NCBI GenBank assembly: GCA_030620095.1
Contig: JAUTXW010003822.1
Location: 496,001-560,000 of the forward strand
DNA: 64,000 nucleotides
Direction: 5' to 3'
Origin: Kuschelorhynchus macadamiae
Lineage: Eukaryota > Arthropoda > Insecta > Coleoptera > Curculionidae
The notes beneath the pieces are model-generated. The model was not told the origin of the DNA, searched no databases, and saw only the letters and a list, made by a program, of their open reading frames with translations. A program made the position numbers and the translations under genes. How positions within the stretch are numbered: the first letter of the stretch is position 1; each line of letters opens with the position of its first letter. Shown here in pieces: positions 22,986 to 32,500 of the stretch.

Positions 22986-23490
22986 TATCGACAGTAGGCT
23001 TGATGCTTCTATATATTTTCGTTTTATCTGTCAAATAATTGTCATTTGCATTTCAAATATTAAAAATGTGATCTACATACCGAAGCCAAAGTTTAGGCTT
23101 TACTTGAGCAGTATGTATTGCGTACTCTTCAAACCACTCCATATAAATGTAGGTTACCACCGGAGAGAGGGATGACCCTCTCGGAAGACCATCATCTTGT
23201 GATTAAAATATCTTTCACTTGAAAGTAGGCGTTATCAAGATAGCATTTAAATAGATGCATCACACCCTCCAGGGCAACGTCGTTCTTTCGAAGTGCGTAT
23301 CGTCTTCCCTCGACCTGTGCTTGATTATGTTTAATGATTCACATGTAGGAACATTTGTATATAAGCATTCCATATCAAAACTAACAAATCTGTTTTCTCG
23401 TCCTAATGTAATGTCTCTAAGAATATAAACCAAATGGTTAGTGTAAGAGTCAGGGAGCATTTTAATCATACTCAAAACAGAACACGTCTG
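22986..23490 (-). pseudogene. Penelope-like RT fragment (PLE-C), catalytic YVDD changed to YVDH
   Basis: Reading the minus strand downward: ILRDITLGRENRFVSFDMEC followed by LYTNVPTCESLNIIK (motif A, Asp kept); AYFQVKDIF; GLPRGSSLSPVVTYIYMEWF (motif B); then KPKLWLRYVDHIFNI (motif C). The second aspartate of the YVDD box is histidine here, which should abolish polymerisation. Frames shift between the blocks. No linker or endonuclease domain was found downstream, so only the RT palm remains. The sequence is clearly a different PLE lineage from the 12560-14180 copy (different wording of motif A). Confidence 0.75.
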
Positions 23491-24212
23491 CTCAAGCCAA
23501 CACTAGATGCAGAGTAAAATTATGCATAGAGAGCAACACTGGGGAAAACGATAGTTTATAGAACCAGGTTTCATAAAAGGAATCAAGGCATTTTCAGCAA
23601 GTGTAAAATCTGGTAAATTTATAATCAGATAGAAGGGACACATTTAACAAGTTATAATAATTCTTATTTGTTAATTATTTTGGCAAATCTTCTCAATTTC
23701 AGGTACTTGTATTTAACATTTATGTATCTCCTAAAATTTACCACGTAGACCCTGTTTAGATATAAACCGTCTCTGGTTACCCATAGGGAAGTCCATCGTT
23801 GGTGCCGGTTAACTGTCAGTGTGATAAATTTTTATTTTGATTTTTATTGCCTGTCATGTAACGAGTTGTAAAAGTTCCAAAATATCCCCTTTCAGCAAAG
23901 GAATTAAATATGTGTCATTGATAGGTGCTTAAAACTCTAACATGTTAATGTAAACTGCCTATACTTGACAAGCTTCCCCGTTTCGTCACGAATGAATTGA
24001 ATCTGGATGTATATTGTACTGACTCTTTTGAGTGACCGATGTTTTATATATAGATTATTTTTTATATTTGGTTTATGAACATTTTTTCTGACTGACTTGT
24101 GTTGCCAAAAGTGGTTCATTTTAGCACTAGTGCTAAATTTAATTTAGTTGAAACTGACGTTTTTTCATGTTAACCGTTATATCTCGATTGGCGCATTTTT
24201 ATCTCTATAGAA
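23491..24212. other. Intergenic, nothing recognised
   Basis: AT-rich DNA, possibly decayed 5' PLE sequence near 23500-23650, but no motif supports it. Confidence 0.3.

Positions 24213-24284
<72 letters not shown>
24213..24284. repeat. (AC)n(AT)n microsatellite
   Basis: Five AC dinucleotides followed by about 31 AT dinucleotides, uninterrupted. Confidence 0.96.
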
Positions 24285-24287
<3 letters not shown>

Positions 24288-24730
24288 TTTAATAGAATAA
24301 TCAATCCTGTTGACTTTTTAACTTTTTTTATGTTTTTCAGATAGAGATTAGAACTTGTCAAAGTTATCATGGCCCATTTGGAAAATTAACACAGGTAAAT
24401 ATTATGGACTATATAAAGAATTATTTGTAACGTATAGTAAATTCGGGAATTTTAAGTTTTAGATTTGCTAAAACAATCAAAATTGTTAGTTAGGATTGAA
24501 TATGGAAATAATAAATACATCTGTACTTTACAGTATAAAAGACAATGTATTAAGTGTTAATAATATACTTTGTTTATACATTTTAAAGTTAACTGTGAAA
24601 AGTAGATTAATGTAGTTAAATTTGATGTGATTGTAACAAAAAAAAAAACACTGGGAAAATACACTCAGAGCTCAGTTCGCAACAATCGCAATTTAGACCT
24701 CAAAAAAAAAAAACTTATGTTAAGCCTTTA
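24285..24730. other. Intergenic AT-rich DNA, nothing recognised
   Basis: Contains A-runs near 24640 and 24700. No coding or repeat structure seen. Confidence 0.4.
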
Positions 24731-26310
24731 TTTCCCTCGTAAGTGAAGTGGAAAATTCTGTATTCCCATAGCTCAAAAATAATGTATTCGATTGACTTTA
24801 ACATTTTGGTAAAAATCCAGTATGGTGACCTAATTAAATTACTATTAAAATACTAACTTATCCAATGGACATTAGAATCTGCACAAAAATTACCAGGTAC
24901 ATTTTGGTGCGAAGGTATTATGGGAGAACAAAATGGTGGAGTAATTAACTGTTAAGAGAATCAGGGAAAAAGACTACCTATATAATTGATTTGACATTTT
25001 ACACAATAATCAAATAAAATGTTTAATACATTTGGCAAAATTCTATTTTCTGGAATAAAACCTATTTCTTATAGTGGAAAAAAATAACGAGATACTCTGT
25101 TTTTGTAGACTGTGTATTTAAAATTATGAAACATAAATAACAATAATAATAGCGATATTAATAATAGAAAAATAAATTAATCATATATAAAAAATCGGTA
25201 TATTAGCTTTACCAGGAACGTCCTTCCTTATGAATCTTTCATAAAGGAAAAAAAAGTATGACACAGTAGGTACTTATTGTTATTCAACAATATGTTCAGT
25301 ACATATACAAATTATGTTATATTTCGTTCCCTTAATATGCAAGGAAGGATTTATTATGAGGGATATTCCGAATAAAGCTAATTTACCGACTTTCTTAACT
25401 TAAATAATAAAATAAAATACGCTAGATGCCGAAAAACATGTTTTCTAAATTCCGTCGGTCTGTCTGTCTGTGTGTCGATCTGTCTGTTCGCGGCATATCT
25501 AAAAAACTACTTACGTGATTGACTTCAAATTTTAATCAAAACTTGAGGGTCATATAGGCACGACCTGGTATGGCAAAAGAAAATAGGGGCCTAGTGAAAT
25601 GTAAAAAAAAATATTACTAAACAAACTACTTATACAATTTATCTAAAATTTTGTACAAAAATCTAGTATTATGTAGGAATCAACTGGCCATATTTCGGTA
25701 GGTAATATATATTTTATCAATTCCGTCAGTCCCTCTGTCGGTTTATCTGCCTCTTTGTCAGTTCGCATAAAATCTACTTATCAGATTGACAAATTTTATT
25801 CAAATATTAAGGGTCATAATAATATTGTGATATACCTGGTAATATTTTGCTAAAAACTCAATATGCCGGAACAAGATGGTGGTCTAATAAACGTGAAAAA
25901 TTATTATTAAAATAACTAGTTATCTAATTTACCTCAAATTTGAAACAAAAATCAAGTACGGGAATGAACTGGTAACATTTTAGTGTGAATATAAGATTGC
26001 AAAACAAAATGGCAGCCTAATAAAATATTTAAAAAATCAGTCTGAATAAAACTACTTATTAGATTAATTTCAAATTTTGTGCAAGCATTGAGTATAAAGA
26101 GATAAATTGGTAAAATTGGCGGTCAAATAAAATTTTTAAAAAATGAATGCAAAAAATTCTTATTCAATTGATTTTAAATTTTTCAGAAAAATTAAATGTG
26201 GTATAGGAATAAACTGGTACGAATTCAACATGACGTAACAAAACGGCGCCGGTGTGTGTCAATGTAAAAACTACTTATTGAATTTATTTTAAATTATTCC
26301 CAAGGACGAA
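24731..26310 (+). repeat. Modular repeat with GTCTGTCTG blocks, copy 2
   Basis: Modules begin near 24770, 25410 and 25715. They carry TTCCGTCGGTCTGTC, ACTACTTA, CAAATTTT and ACAAAATGG phrases as in copy 1 at 6050-7460, in the same order and orientation. Both copies finish in AACTACTTATTGAATTTATTTTAA (26266-26290 here). The header TTCCCTCGTAAGTGAAG at 24732 corresponds to the isolated header at 4560. There is no coding capacity. Confidence 0.7.
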
Positions 26311-26864
26311 GGAAGGTCCGAGTAACAGAAGTTTATCGATTTTTATTATTTATAAAACTTTTGTGTTAAGACACAGTTTGAAATATTTGTCTGACAATTT
26401 TGCAGAAACAGTTTAAACTTTACGTTAATAGGCTTGGAATGTTTTTAATTTTTACCAAGAAGAAAAATATACAATTTTCAGTCAAAATTTTTTAACCCAA
26501 ACTAACGTAATATTTTATCTTGTTTTAATATCCGACGTTTTACAAAAAAACGAAGGCACCATAAAATGGTTTGAAAGTTTCTTTTTTTAGCTTTTTAAAG
26601 ACTAATCATTTTTCACAAAGTGTGAAAATTCGATATAATTTATTGCAGAACGATTTTTTTTGTGTAACTTCATAATATTAACTACGAATACCTATTTACA
26701 CTACCAATTTTGAACCCTTTGAATATCTTTTTAATTAAATTGTCTGTTTTAATTTTCTAAAGTATAATTTTAGTAAACATATTAAACATGTTTTAATGAA
26801 TAAATATAACTATCATAGAGAAATTTATTGAATTTAAAGTATTGATTAATCAAAAGTAGTAAGA
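26311..26864. other. Intergenic AT-rich DNA, nothing recognised
   Basis: No coding family or repeat recognised. Confidence 0.4.
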
Positions 26865-26942
26865 TGTTAGCGCTGCAAGAACTAGTATATAGTAGAAAAT
26901 AGATTTTTTTTGGGATGACCGCTGAAGCAATGGAATTTGACG

Positions 26943-26989
26943 AATCATAGACACGTGTTTCTGACTTAAGGTCTTCATCAGTACAGTCC
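26943..26989 (-). ncRNA. Type I hammerhead ribozyme core (HHR-2)
   Basis: On the minus strand CTGATGA (26981-26975) is followed by AGACCTTAAGTCA (stem II of three pairs with a five-base loop), GAAA, the self-complementary ACACGTGT (stem III) and cytidine at the cleavage position. TATGATT and GGACTGTA form stem I with one A-C mismatch and wobbles. The invariant core bases are intact. The base of stem II is an A-A mismatch, which may lower activity. Confidence 0.65.
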
Positions 26990-27238
26990 ACTAGTTGAAA
27001 GACGAGTACAACTAGCGCCTAAATTAATACACAAAACAACACCAGAGTCACCAACAGGAGCAAAACCGATATTTGTGATTACTAAGCGTAGCACGGAGCA
27101 GCGTATAGCCACTTGTGGCGAAATTCATAACCCAAGAGTAGTAAATCCAAAGTAGGAAACTACTAGCGCGGCAAGAACTAGTATTATAGTAGAACATAGA
27201 TTTTTTTGGGGTTACCGCCAAATCAATGGAATTTGGCA

Positions 27239-27286
27239 AACTATAGACACGTGTTTCTGACTTAAGGTCTTCATCAGTACAATCAA
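27239..27286 (-). ncRNA. Type I hammerhead ribozyme core (HHR-3)
   Basis: Same core as HHR-2, with CTGATGA at 27277-27271 and ACACGTGT at 27247-27254. Stem I is TATAGTT against GATTGTA, seven pairs including wobbles. Relative to HHR-1 and HHR-2 both sides of stem I have changed while most pairing is kept, which is weak evidence for selection on the fold. Confidence 0.65.
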
Positions 27287-27297
27287 CTAGTTGAAAG

Positions 27298-27470
27298 ACG
27301 TGTCTATAGCTAGCCAAATTTCGTTGCTTTAGCGGTCGTCCCAAAAAATCTATTTTTTACTATATACTTATACTAGTTCCTGCAGCCCTAATATGTTCCT
27401 GCTTTTGTTTTTTTACTCTTGGGTTATGAGTTCCGCCACAGGTATATATATATATGCTGCTCCGTCGTAA
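27298..27470 (+). repeat. Inverted partial copy of the hammerhead repeat
   Basis: Starting at ACGTGTC-TATAGC (27298-27310), the plus strand carries the post-ribozyme part of the unit: GCCAAATTTCGTTGCTTTAG, CTACTATA-like box, CTAGTTCCTGCAG, CTCTTGGGTTATGAGTTCCG and a GCTGCTCCGT box. This mirrors the minus-strand units to the left. The copy begins almost exactly at the predicted ribozyme cleavage site. Confidence 0.7.
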
Positions 27471-30090
27471 ATAGAGTATCAAGTACGGCAAAGATTTTGG
27501 ATGTTCTCTTGGTAACTTCCTACAAGTGATCAGTATATTTTTGGAGGCCTCGAGGGTGGCATACCTGCGGTCCTTTTCTGGAAGGGTTTATCATGCCCGT
27601 GCTGGTGAACCCAATAGGGTTAGGTGCGACATTTCAAATTAATGACGGACAGATTGCACTTTTTTTGGGGAACTGTGTAAACAATATGTTATACCAGGCA
27701 ACCGGGAGATTTACCGTGACGTTAGGATACAACAAAGCAATTAAATATTGAAAACGCACAGCAAACGATAAATTAATTCAAATTGCTAAGAATCCGATAA
27801 AGTGCATGTGGAATATTATAAACAATAGTAGAAGACAATAGTCAAGATGAAAATATGTCAAAAATGTGAAGTTTTTTTTTTTAATTTTTAAACCTTTTTT
27901 TTTGGCGAAAACGAGGTTTGCCCTCTGGAGGTCAAACGACTCAAGTTTTCGACAAAAATAAAAAGGGTTCTGAAAAAGCATAGATAAGAGAAAAAATTCT
28001 TGTAGAGCGATATCATCAAAAAAGTGTAAGAATATTACATTTATATATTTATTTAATAATTCAGTTTTTTAAATTTTTTCCTTCTGTTTTTTTTGCTATA
28101 GTTCGCTAAAAATTAGTAGCTAAATGCTTTAGGAGAAAAATTAGTTGCGTACAAATCATTAATTTTTTTCCGTTTAGTTTTGGAAAATTGAACTCAAATC
28201 CAGAGGGTGCGTTTACTCTAAAGCCCAATTTAGCAAAATGACTTACTTTATTTCATAAAACAGCAAAGCAGATTAAGAAACTTCAAGCCATTTTCTAGAA
28301 ACTTTTAAATTTACTATTTGTTCCTACGTACCAAAATACTCGAAAATATGTCTATAAAAGTATGCGTATATTTTTCACATTTTTCTTAAAATTTGAAAAA
28401 CCCCAAAGCATCAAGTTGCCTTGGATAAAACCAGATGTCTTGATACTGTTAGCAAAATTAGAATTAATAATATATAAAAATATACTAAATGTAATATGTG
28501 TACATTTTCATTAAAAAATAATCTTTAAAAAATGTAGATTATAAATTAAAAATGTAAAAAAGAATATAATAACTTATACCTAAAAAGTATACGTTTTTGG
28601 AAATGAACTTTTCTACTGTACATGCCACTACTAATAATTTTGTGCGTAGGCCGGTTACTAAAATATTTTTCTTGACAGTGATATTTTGATTCAGTTTTTT
28701 ATGGTATTAATTATTTATGATAATTTGTGGAATTATGGGAGTTAGCAACAAGTTCATTTTGCGATATTATCTATAGTTATTAGAAAGCTTTATAAAATTA
28801 TGTGGGACATTGACCTCTAGTGCCGACCTATTTAGCCGCATATGTTGAGTCAATGGAAAATTTATTCTATGGAATTGCTGCTACAAAGTGTTAATTAATT
28901 TAAAATAGTCATTTAAGAAACTACATACAGAAAAGTTTTAATTTTAATAATATTTTGGTAAGTTTTAAACATTTTCAGTTTTATGTGATTACCTCATTTT
29001 AACGGCATTTTAGTTAAATATACCTAAACTTTTGTAAAGCCCGCTACTCATTATTCCTCCATTCGTTGATTCTTTCATTCGTCCGCATATTGTGGAGGGT
29101 CCGGTTCATTCGTTCGCTTTGTTGTCCGGCGTTTACATCTTTTGGGTGGGTATTCAGGTGGGCTTTGATCTCGGCGAATCATTCCTCCGAATCAAATCTT
29201 TTGTTTTTCATGTTTATTCGAACACTGAAACACAGGACACAAAACACAAGACACATAAAATATATGTAAACCTATTAAGTGAAAACGGATGAAGTGAAGA
29301 ATAGTCAGTATTTCTGGACTTTTTTTTCAATAGGCTGGTTTTAATTAATTTTGAAGAACCTTAGACTAAGAGTAGGTTTAAATAAACCACTGATGATTTA
29401 CTAAACTCTTCTAATGAATAATAACACATTAATTTGTTAATAACCTATTGTAAATAAAACTATTTTTAAAGTGTACTTATACTACATTAATAACAATTGC
29501 ACTAAGGTTCCAGGCGAAAGGCAAAAACCCGAGCAAAACTAGTACTATAAAAAAATAACTTGAATAGGTAGATTGACAAAAAGGCCTAGTTCGGAATAGT
29601 ATTACACTCGAAAATATCGTGGGAGAGTGAAGAGCGATAAATAAGCTCTTGCTTTATTGATTTCAATTCATCAACTAAAAACTGCGTATTAAATTTATAG
29701 AAGATCACTTGTCCCGTCTCGCACTACAACCATGGCTAAGCTGTACTGATTAAAAGTTCTCCCGATAAATTAAGTAGAATAAAGACGCCATTGTTATAAA
29801 CCCTCGACCTCGACGAGAGGTTTATCATGAGGGTACTAGATTACATAATGTTTGTATTCGTGGTCGTGGCAAAAACGTACTAAACGTTTTAAGAGCACAG
29901 TCTCTCGAGCGATACCTAACGGATATTATTTTTGCCTATTAATAAAAAAAAGTTTTTTTCGAGTTTTTTTGGAATTTCCTATGATACGTGATAACTGGCG
30001 CAAAAATTGAAATACTTTAAAATGTTAAGAAAGCGTTCCTCTTTACGGCCTTATGAAGCCTAATGAAAATGAATAGGATCGAAGTTTGGG
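27471..30090. other. Intergenic; no gene, one dispersed repeat and a weak LINE-like trace
   Basis: Near 27770-27840 the plus strand reads IAKNPIKCMWNIINNSR, resembling the linker before the RT of CR1-group LINEs, but no RT block follows. 27850-28010 is repeated at 30090-30250. 29040-29170 is less AT-rich and has five ATTCGT hexamers; its overlapping open frames (29066-29292) match nothing I know. The rest is plain AT-rich DNA. Confidence 0.3.
27850..28010 (+). repeat. Dispersed repeat D2, copy 1
   Basis: TTTTTGGCGAAAA…CTCAAGTTTTCGACAAAAAT and AGATAAGAGAAAAAATTC…GAGCGATATC match 30115-30250 in order and spacing. Confidence 0.5.
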
Positions 30091-30255
30091 GAGTATTTTT
30101 TTTTATATTGGAACCTATGTTTTTTTGGTCGAAAATAAAGGCTCATTAAACGTCTCATTATATACAAATGATTTAAGTTTTCAAAAAAAAAACAATAAAA
30201 GTTCTGGAAGACAGATACATAGATAAGAGAAAAATGTTTGTTGACCGATATCTTT
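30091..30255 (+). repeat. Dispersed repeat D2, copy 2
   Basis: TTTTTGGTCGAAAA…TTAAGTTTTCAAAAAAAAAA and AGATAAGAGAAAAATGTT…GACCGATATC parallel 27890-28010, same orientation. Confidence 0.5.
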
Positions 30256-30735
30256 ATGTAGTACTAGGGTGTAGATGAGTTAGCACCCACTCGCAAGGTC
30301 AGGTAATGGCACACCTGGCGGCGGTGCTCTTGAAATATGTCCTAATGGCTAAAAGCTTTTGGGTTTGTTTCCTAATCTAGCATTGTTGTCTCCGATCTCC
30401 GAAACTTTGAAATGCCATCTATGATAAGAATAGTGCCAATTTTCAAGTATTACGAAACACTTGTAGTGCATGAAACAGTTCGTACGTATTGGGGTTTTCC
30501 TCGGGATCTTTTACATCTAAAGGTGGTAGTTTTTAGTAAAGTAAATCGGTAGAAAATAGTAGAAGTTACAGAAAAATGTCTCAAAAAAAATTTAGTGTTG
30601 AAAGTAAACTTATTCGGAAACTTTAAAATGATAATTCATACGAAATTACCGGAAATTTTCAAAAACATTTTAAACCCTTCCATGAATTTCAAAATTAAAA
30701 CTTTGAACAAAAATCTAACTAATCACTGTTTAAAA
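30256..30735. other. Intergenic, nothing recognised
   Basis: A GC-richer patch at 30270-30330 is followed by AT-rich DNA. No motif found. Confidence 0.35.
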
Positions 30736-31000
30736 GTAATCATGGTTCTTGGGACTAGACCGTGTTAAATTGGAATTACTATCCAACGTTTCGCCTTCGA
30801 TTGCACGAGGCATCTTCAGGGATCTTTACTTCACGATATCTAAACACTGAATGAACTCGGATAGATTCAGGCGGACTTTTATATCCGACTTGTGCTCGCC
30901 GAACTGTGACCCTGTGTTAAGATGGGTTTCCACGTGTCATGTAGACCGTAACCCATGTCTCTATTGAAATTTTTTGTATGTTTAAAAATTTCAATAGATT
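30736..31000 (-). repeat. Penelope 3' tail (pLTR), minus-strand copy
   Basis: This segment is inverted relative to 32255-32495. Shared blocks include the GTGTTAAATTGGAATTACTA strip, the CTGAAGATGCCTCGT box, TTCAGGCGG-CTTTTATA, and GACCCTGTGTTAA. The tail contains a hammerhead-like core at 30781-30819. It immediately follows the C-terminal codons of the minus-strand PLE. Confidence 0.75.
30781..30819 (-). ncRNA. Penelope-type hammerhead-like motif (HHR-P1)
   Basis: Minus strand: CTGAAGA, then a stem II of GCCT against AGGC with an 11-base loop, then CGAAAC and GTTGGAT. CTGAnGA and GAAA are the two hammerhead core strands and the ACGT that follows can form the two-pair stem III seen in PLE hammerheads. 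The partner at 32412 in the plus-strand copy is mutated (CTAAAGA, GAAAAC). This is an identification by core pattern, not by a scored model. Confidence 0.5.
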
Positions 31001-32041
31001 CCCTAATTGTTCATTTATAAAATCCTGGAACCGATGCTAGAACCTTGGTTTCTTTTACATTTATAATATGGCCAGTGGTATGCTGGTGATCAGGTACAGC
31101 AGATTTGTTTCTTTTTAATACATCGTTCATGTTCCTTAAGTCTAGTTGATATTGAGCGTCATCTTTCTCCCACATACACTTCTCCACAGGAGCAAGGATT
31201 TTTATATACTCTTTCTGTTTGAAAGGGTACAATATCTTTCGGGGATCGCAAGCATTGTCCAATCTTCTTGTGTGTATTGAAGATTGTTCGTATGTTGGAC
31301 CGCCAAAGTAATCATTCTATTTTGTCTGTAGTGCCATGAATGTAAGGAAGAACAACACTACCTAAGGGTGGCTCCTTATCATCCTCCTTTCGCGGAGTTG
31401 GATTACTATATTTTTTAATTGAACGCGTAATATCTTTAGCGCAATAGCCATTCCCTCTTAGAGCTTCGGTCAGTTTCGATGTTAGAGAATCATCGAGATT
31501 GCTCTAAATACTAGTTAGTTAATAACCGATTTCTTTTGAGCTGGATGGTGGTGGGAATTTGATGTAAGTATCTATTTGTATGCGTCGGTTTTCTGTACAC
31601 AGAATGTCCTAATGTATCATTTTCCTTCCTTTGAACATATACATCTAGAAAGAGAATTGTTCCATTAGATTCAATTTCTATTGTGAACTTGACTAAGAAA
31701 GTTTGAAAGATATTTATCTAGTTTGTATGTAGGCGAGTCTATTGCATTGACGATCGGTCGAAGTGGTACATTGTTCTTGTGCATCTTGGGAAGACCGTAA
31801 AACCTGGGAATCTTGGAGCTGCTTGGTTTTAATGTTTTCTTCTCCGGTGGTGGTAGACTGGATGCGTTAATCAGATTGCTGATGCTTGATTGCTATTCTA
31901 CTTGTAGGGTCTGTCTGCATAACCTTATAGGTGTGTTTGTCTAAAAGTTGAGCTATCTTTTCCCCGTAGTCATGCTGTCCATTACGACTGTAGCGATTCC
32001 TTTATCTGCTGGAAGGATCGGAATGTTTTCATCTTCATTTA
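31000..32041 (-). pseudogene. Penelope-like element, minus-strand partner of inverted pair (PLE-D1)
   Basis: Reading downward from 32041: ENIPILPADKGIATVVMD (N-terminal block); KIPRFYGLPKMHKNNVPLRP near 31790 (RT1); then directly FTIEIESNGTILFLDVYVQR near 31670 and SVYRKPTHTNRYLH. The palm with motifs A, B and the YVDD box is therefore deleted. VVLPYIHGTTDKIE (linker) follows near 31340, and the GIY-YIG end with DHQHTTGHIINVKETKVLA down to 31011. Frameshifts and stops separate the blocks. The 5' edge at about 32041 abuts the plus-strand copy head-to-head. Confidence 0.85.
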
Positions 32042-32045
32042 AGAA

Positions 32046-32353
32046 GTATGTGGGAGAAAAAGGGCGCTCAAGCAACTAGACTTAAGGAACATGAACGATG
32101 TATTAAAAAGAAACAAATTGTTCTATCAGCTGTTTTTGAACACCAGCATACCACTGGCCATATTATAAATGTAAATGAAACCAAGGTTCTAGCATCGGTT
32201 ACAGGATTTTATAACCGAAAAAAAATTAGGGAATCTATTAAAATTTTTAAACATACAAACAATTTCAATAGAGATACGGGTTACGGTCTACATCACATGT
32301 GGAAACCGATTTTAACACAGGGTCACGGTTCCGAGAGCACAAGTCGGGTATAA
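32046..32353 (+). pseudogene. Penelope-like endonuclease C-terminus, plus-strand partner (PLE-D2)
   Basis: The open frame starts MWEKKGAQATRLKEHERCIK and goes on to EHQHTTGHIINVNETKVLAS, RKKIRESIKIFKHTNNFNRD and GLHHMWKPIL, ending at 32353. This is the end of the GIY-YIG endonuclease domain plus the conserved PLE C-terminal tail. It parallels the minus-strand copy between 31165 and 31011 at both DNA and protein level but extends further, because the minus-strand copy is interrupted earlier. It is truncated at its 5' side exactly at the junction. Confidence 0.85.
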
Positions 32354-32500
32354 AAGCCCGCCTGAATCTCTCCGAGCTCATTCAGTGTTCAGATCTCGTG
32401 GAGTAAAGATCCCTAAAGATGCCTCGTCCAATCAAAGGCGAAAACTCAGATAGTAATTCCAATTTAACACGGTCTAATCCCAAGAACCATGATTTCTTAA
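32354..32500 (+). repeat. Penelope 3' tail (pLTR), plus-strand copy
   Basis: Inverted counterpart of 30736-30900: CCCGCCTGAATCTCTCC, the GATCCCTAAAGATGCCTCGT box, CAATCAAAGGCGAAAA and TAGTAATTCCAATTTAACAC. The ribozyme-like core here is mutated. Confidence 0.75.

Larger units (their letters stand above)
26865..27300 (-). repeat. Tandem dimer of hammerhead repeat, period 296 bp
   Basis: The phrase GCAAGAACTAGTAT recurs at 26875 and 27171, and the ribozyme palindrome ACACGTGT at 26951 and 27247, both exactly 296 bp apart. So one full unit and the start of a second lie head-to-tail. On the minus strand each unit contains CGTCTTTCAACTAG, the ribozyme core, and a T-rich segment ending CTAGTTCTTGC. 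Tandem copies of roughly 300 bp with one type I hammerhead per unit are the hallmark of animal retrozymes and of ribozyme satellites. No protein is encoded. Confidence 0.8.

Noticed and set aside
27540..27720. Plus-strand text resembling a coding segment (VNPIGLGATFQINDGQIALF and following)
   Set aside because: No known family, no supporting neighbour block, and frame breaks on both sides.
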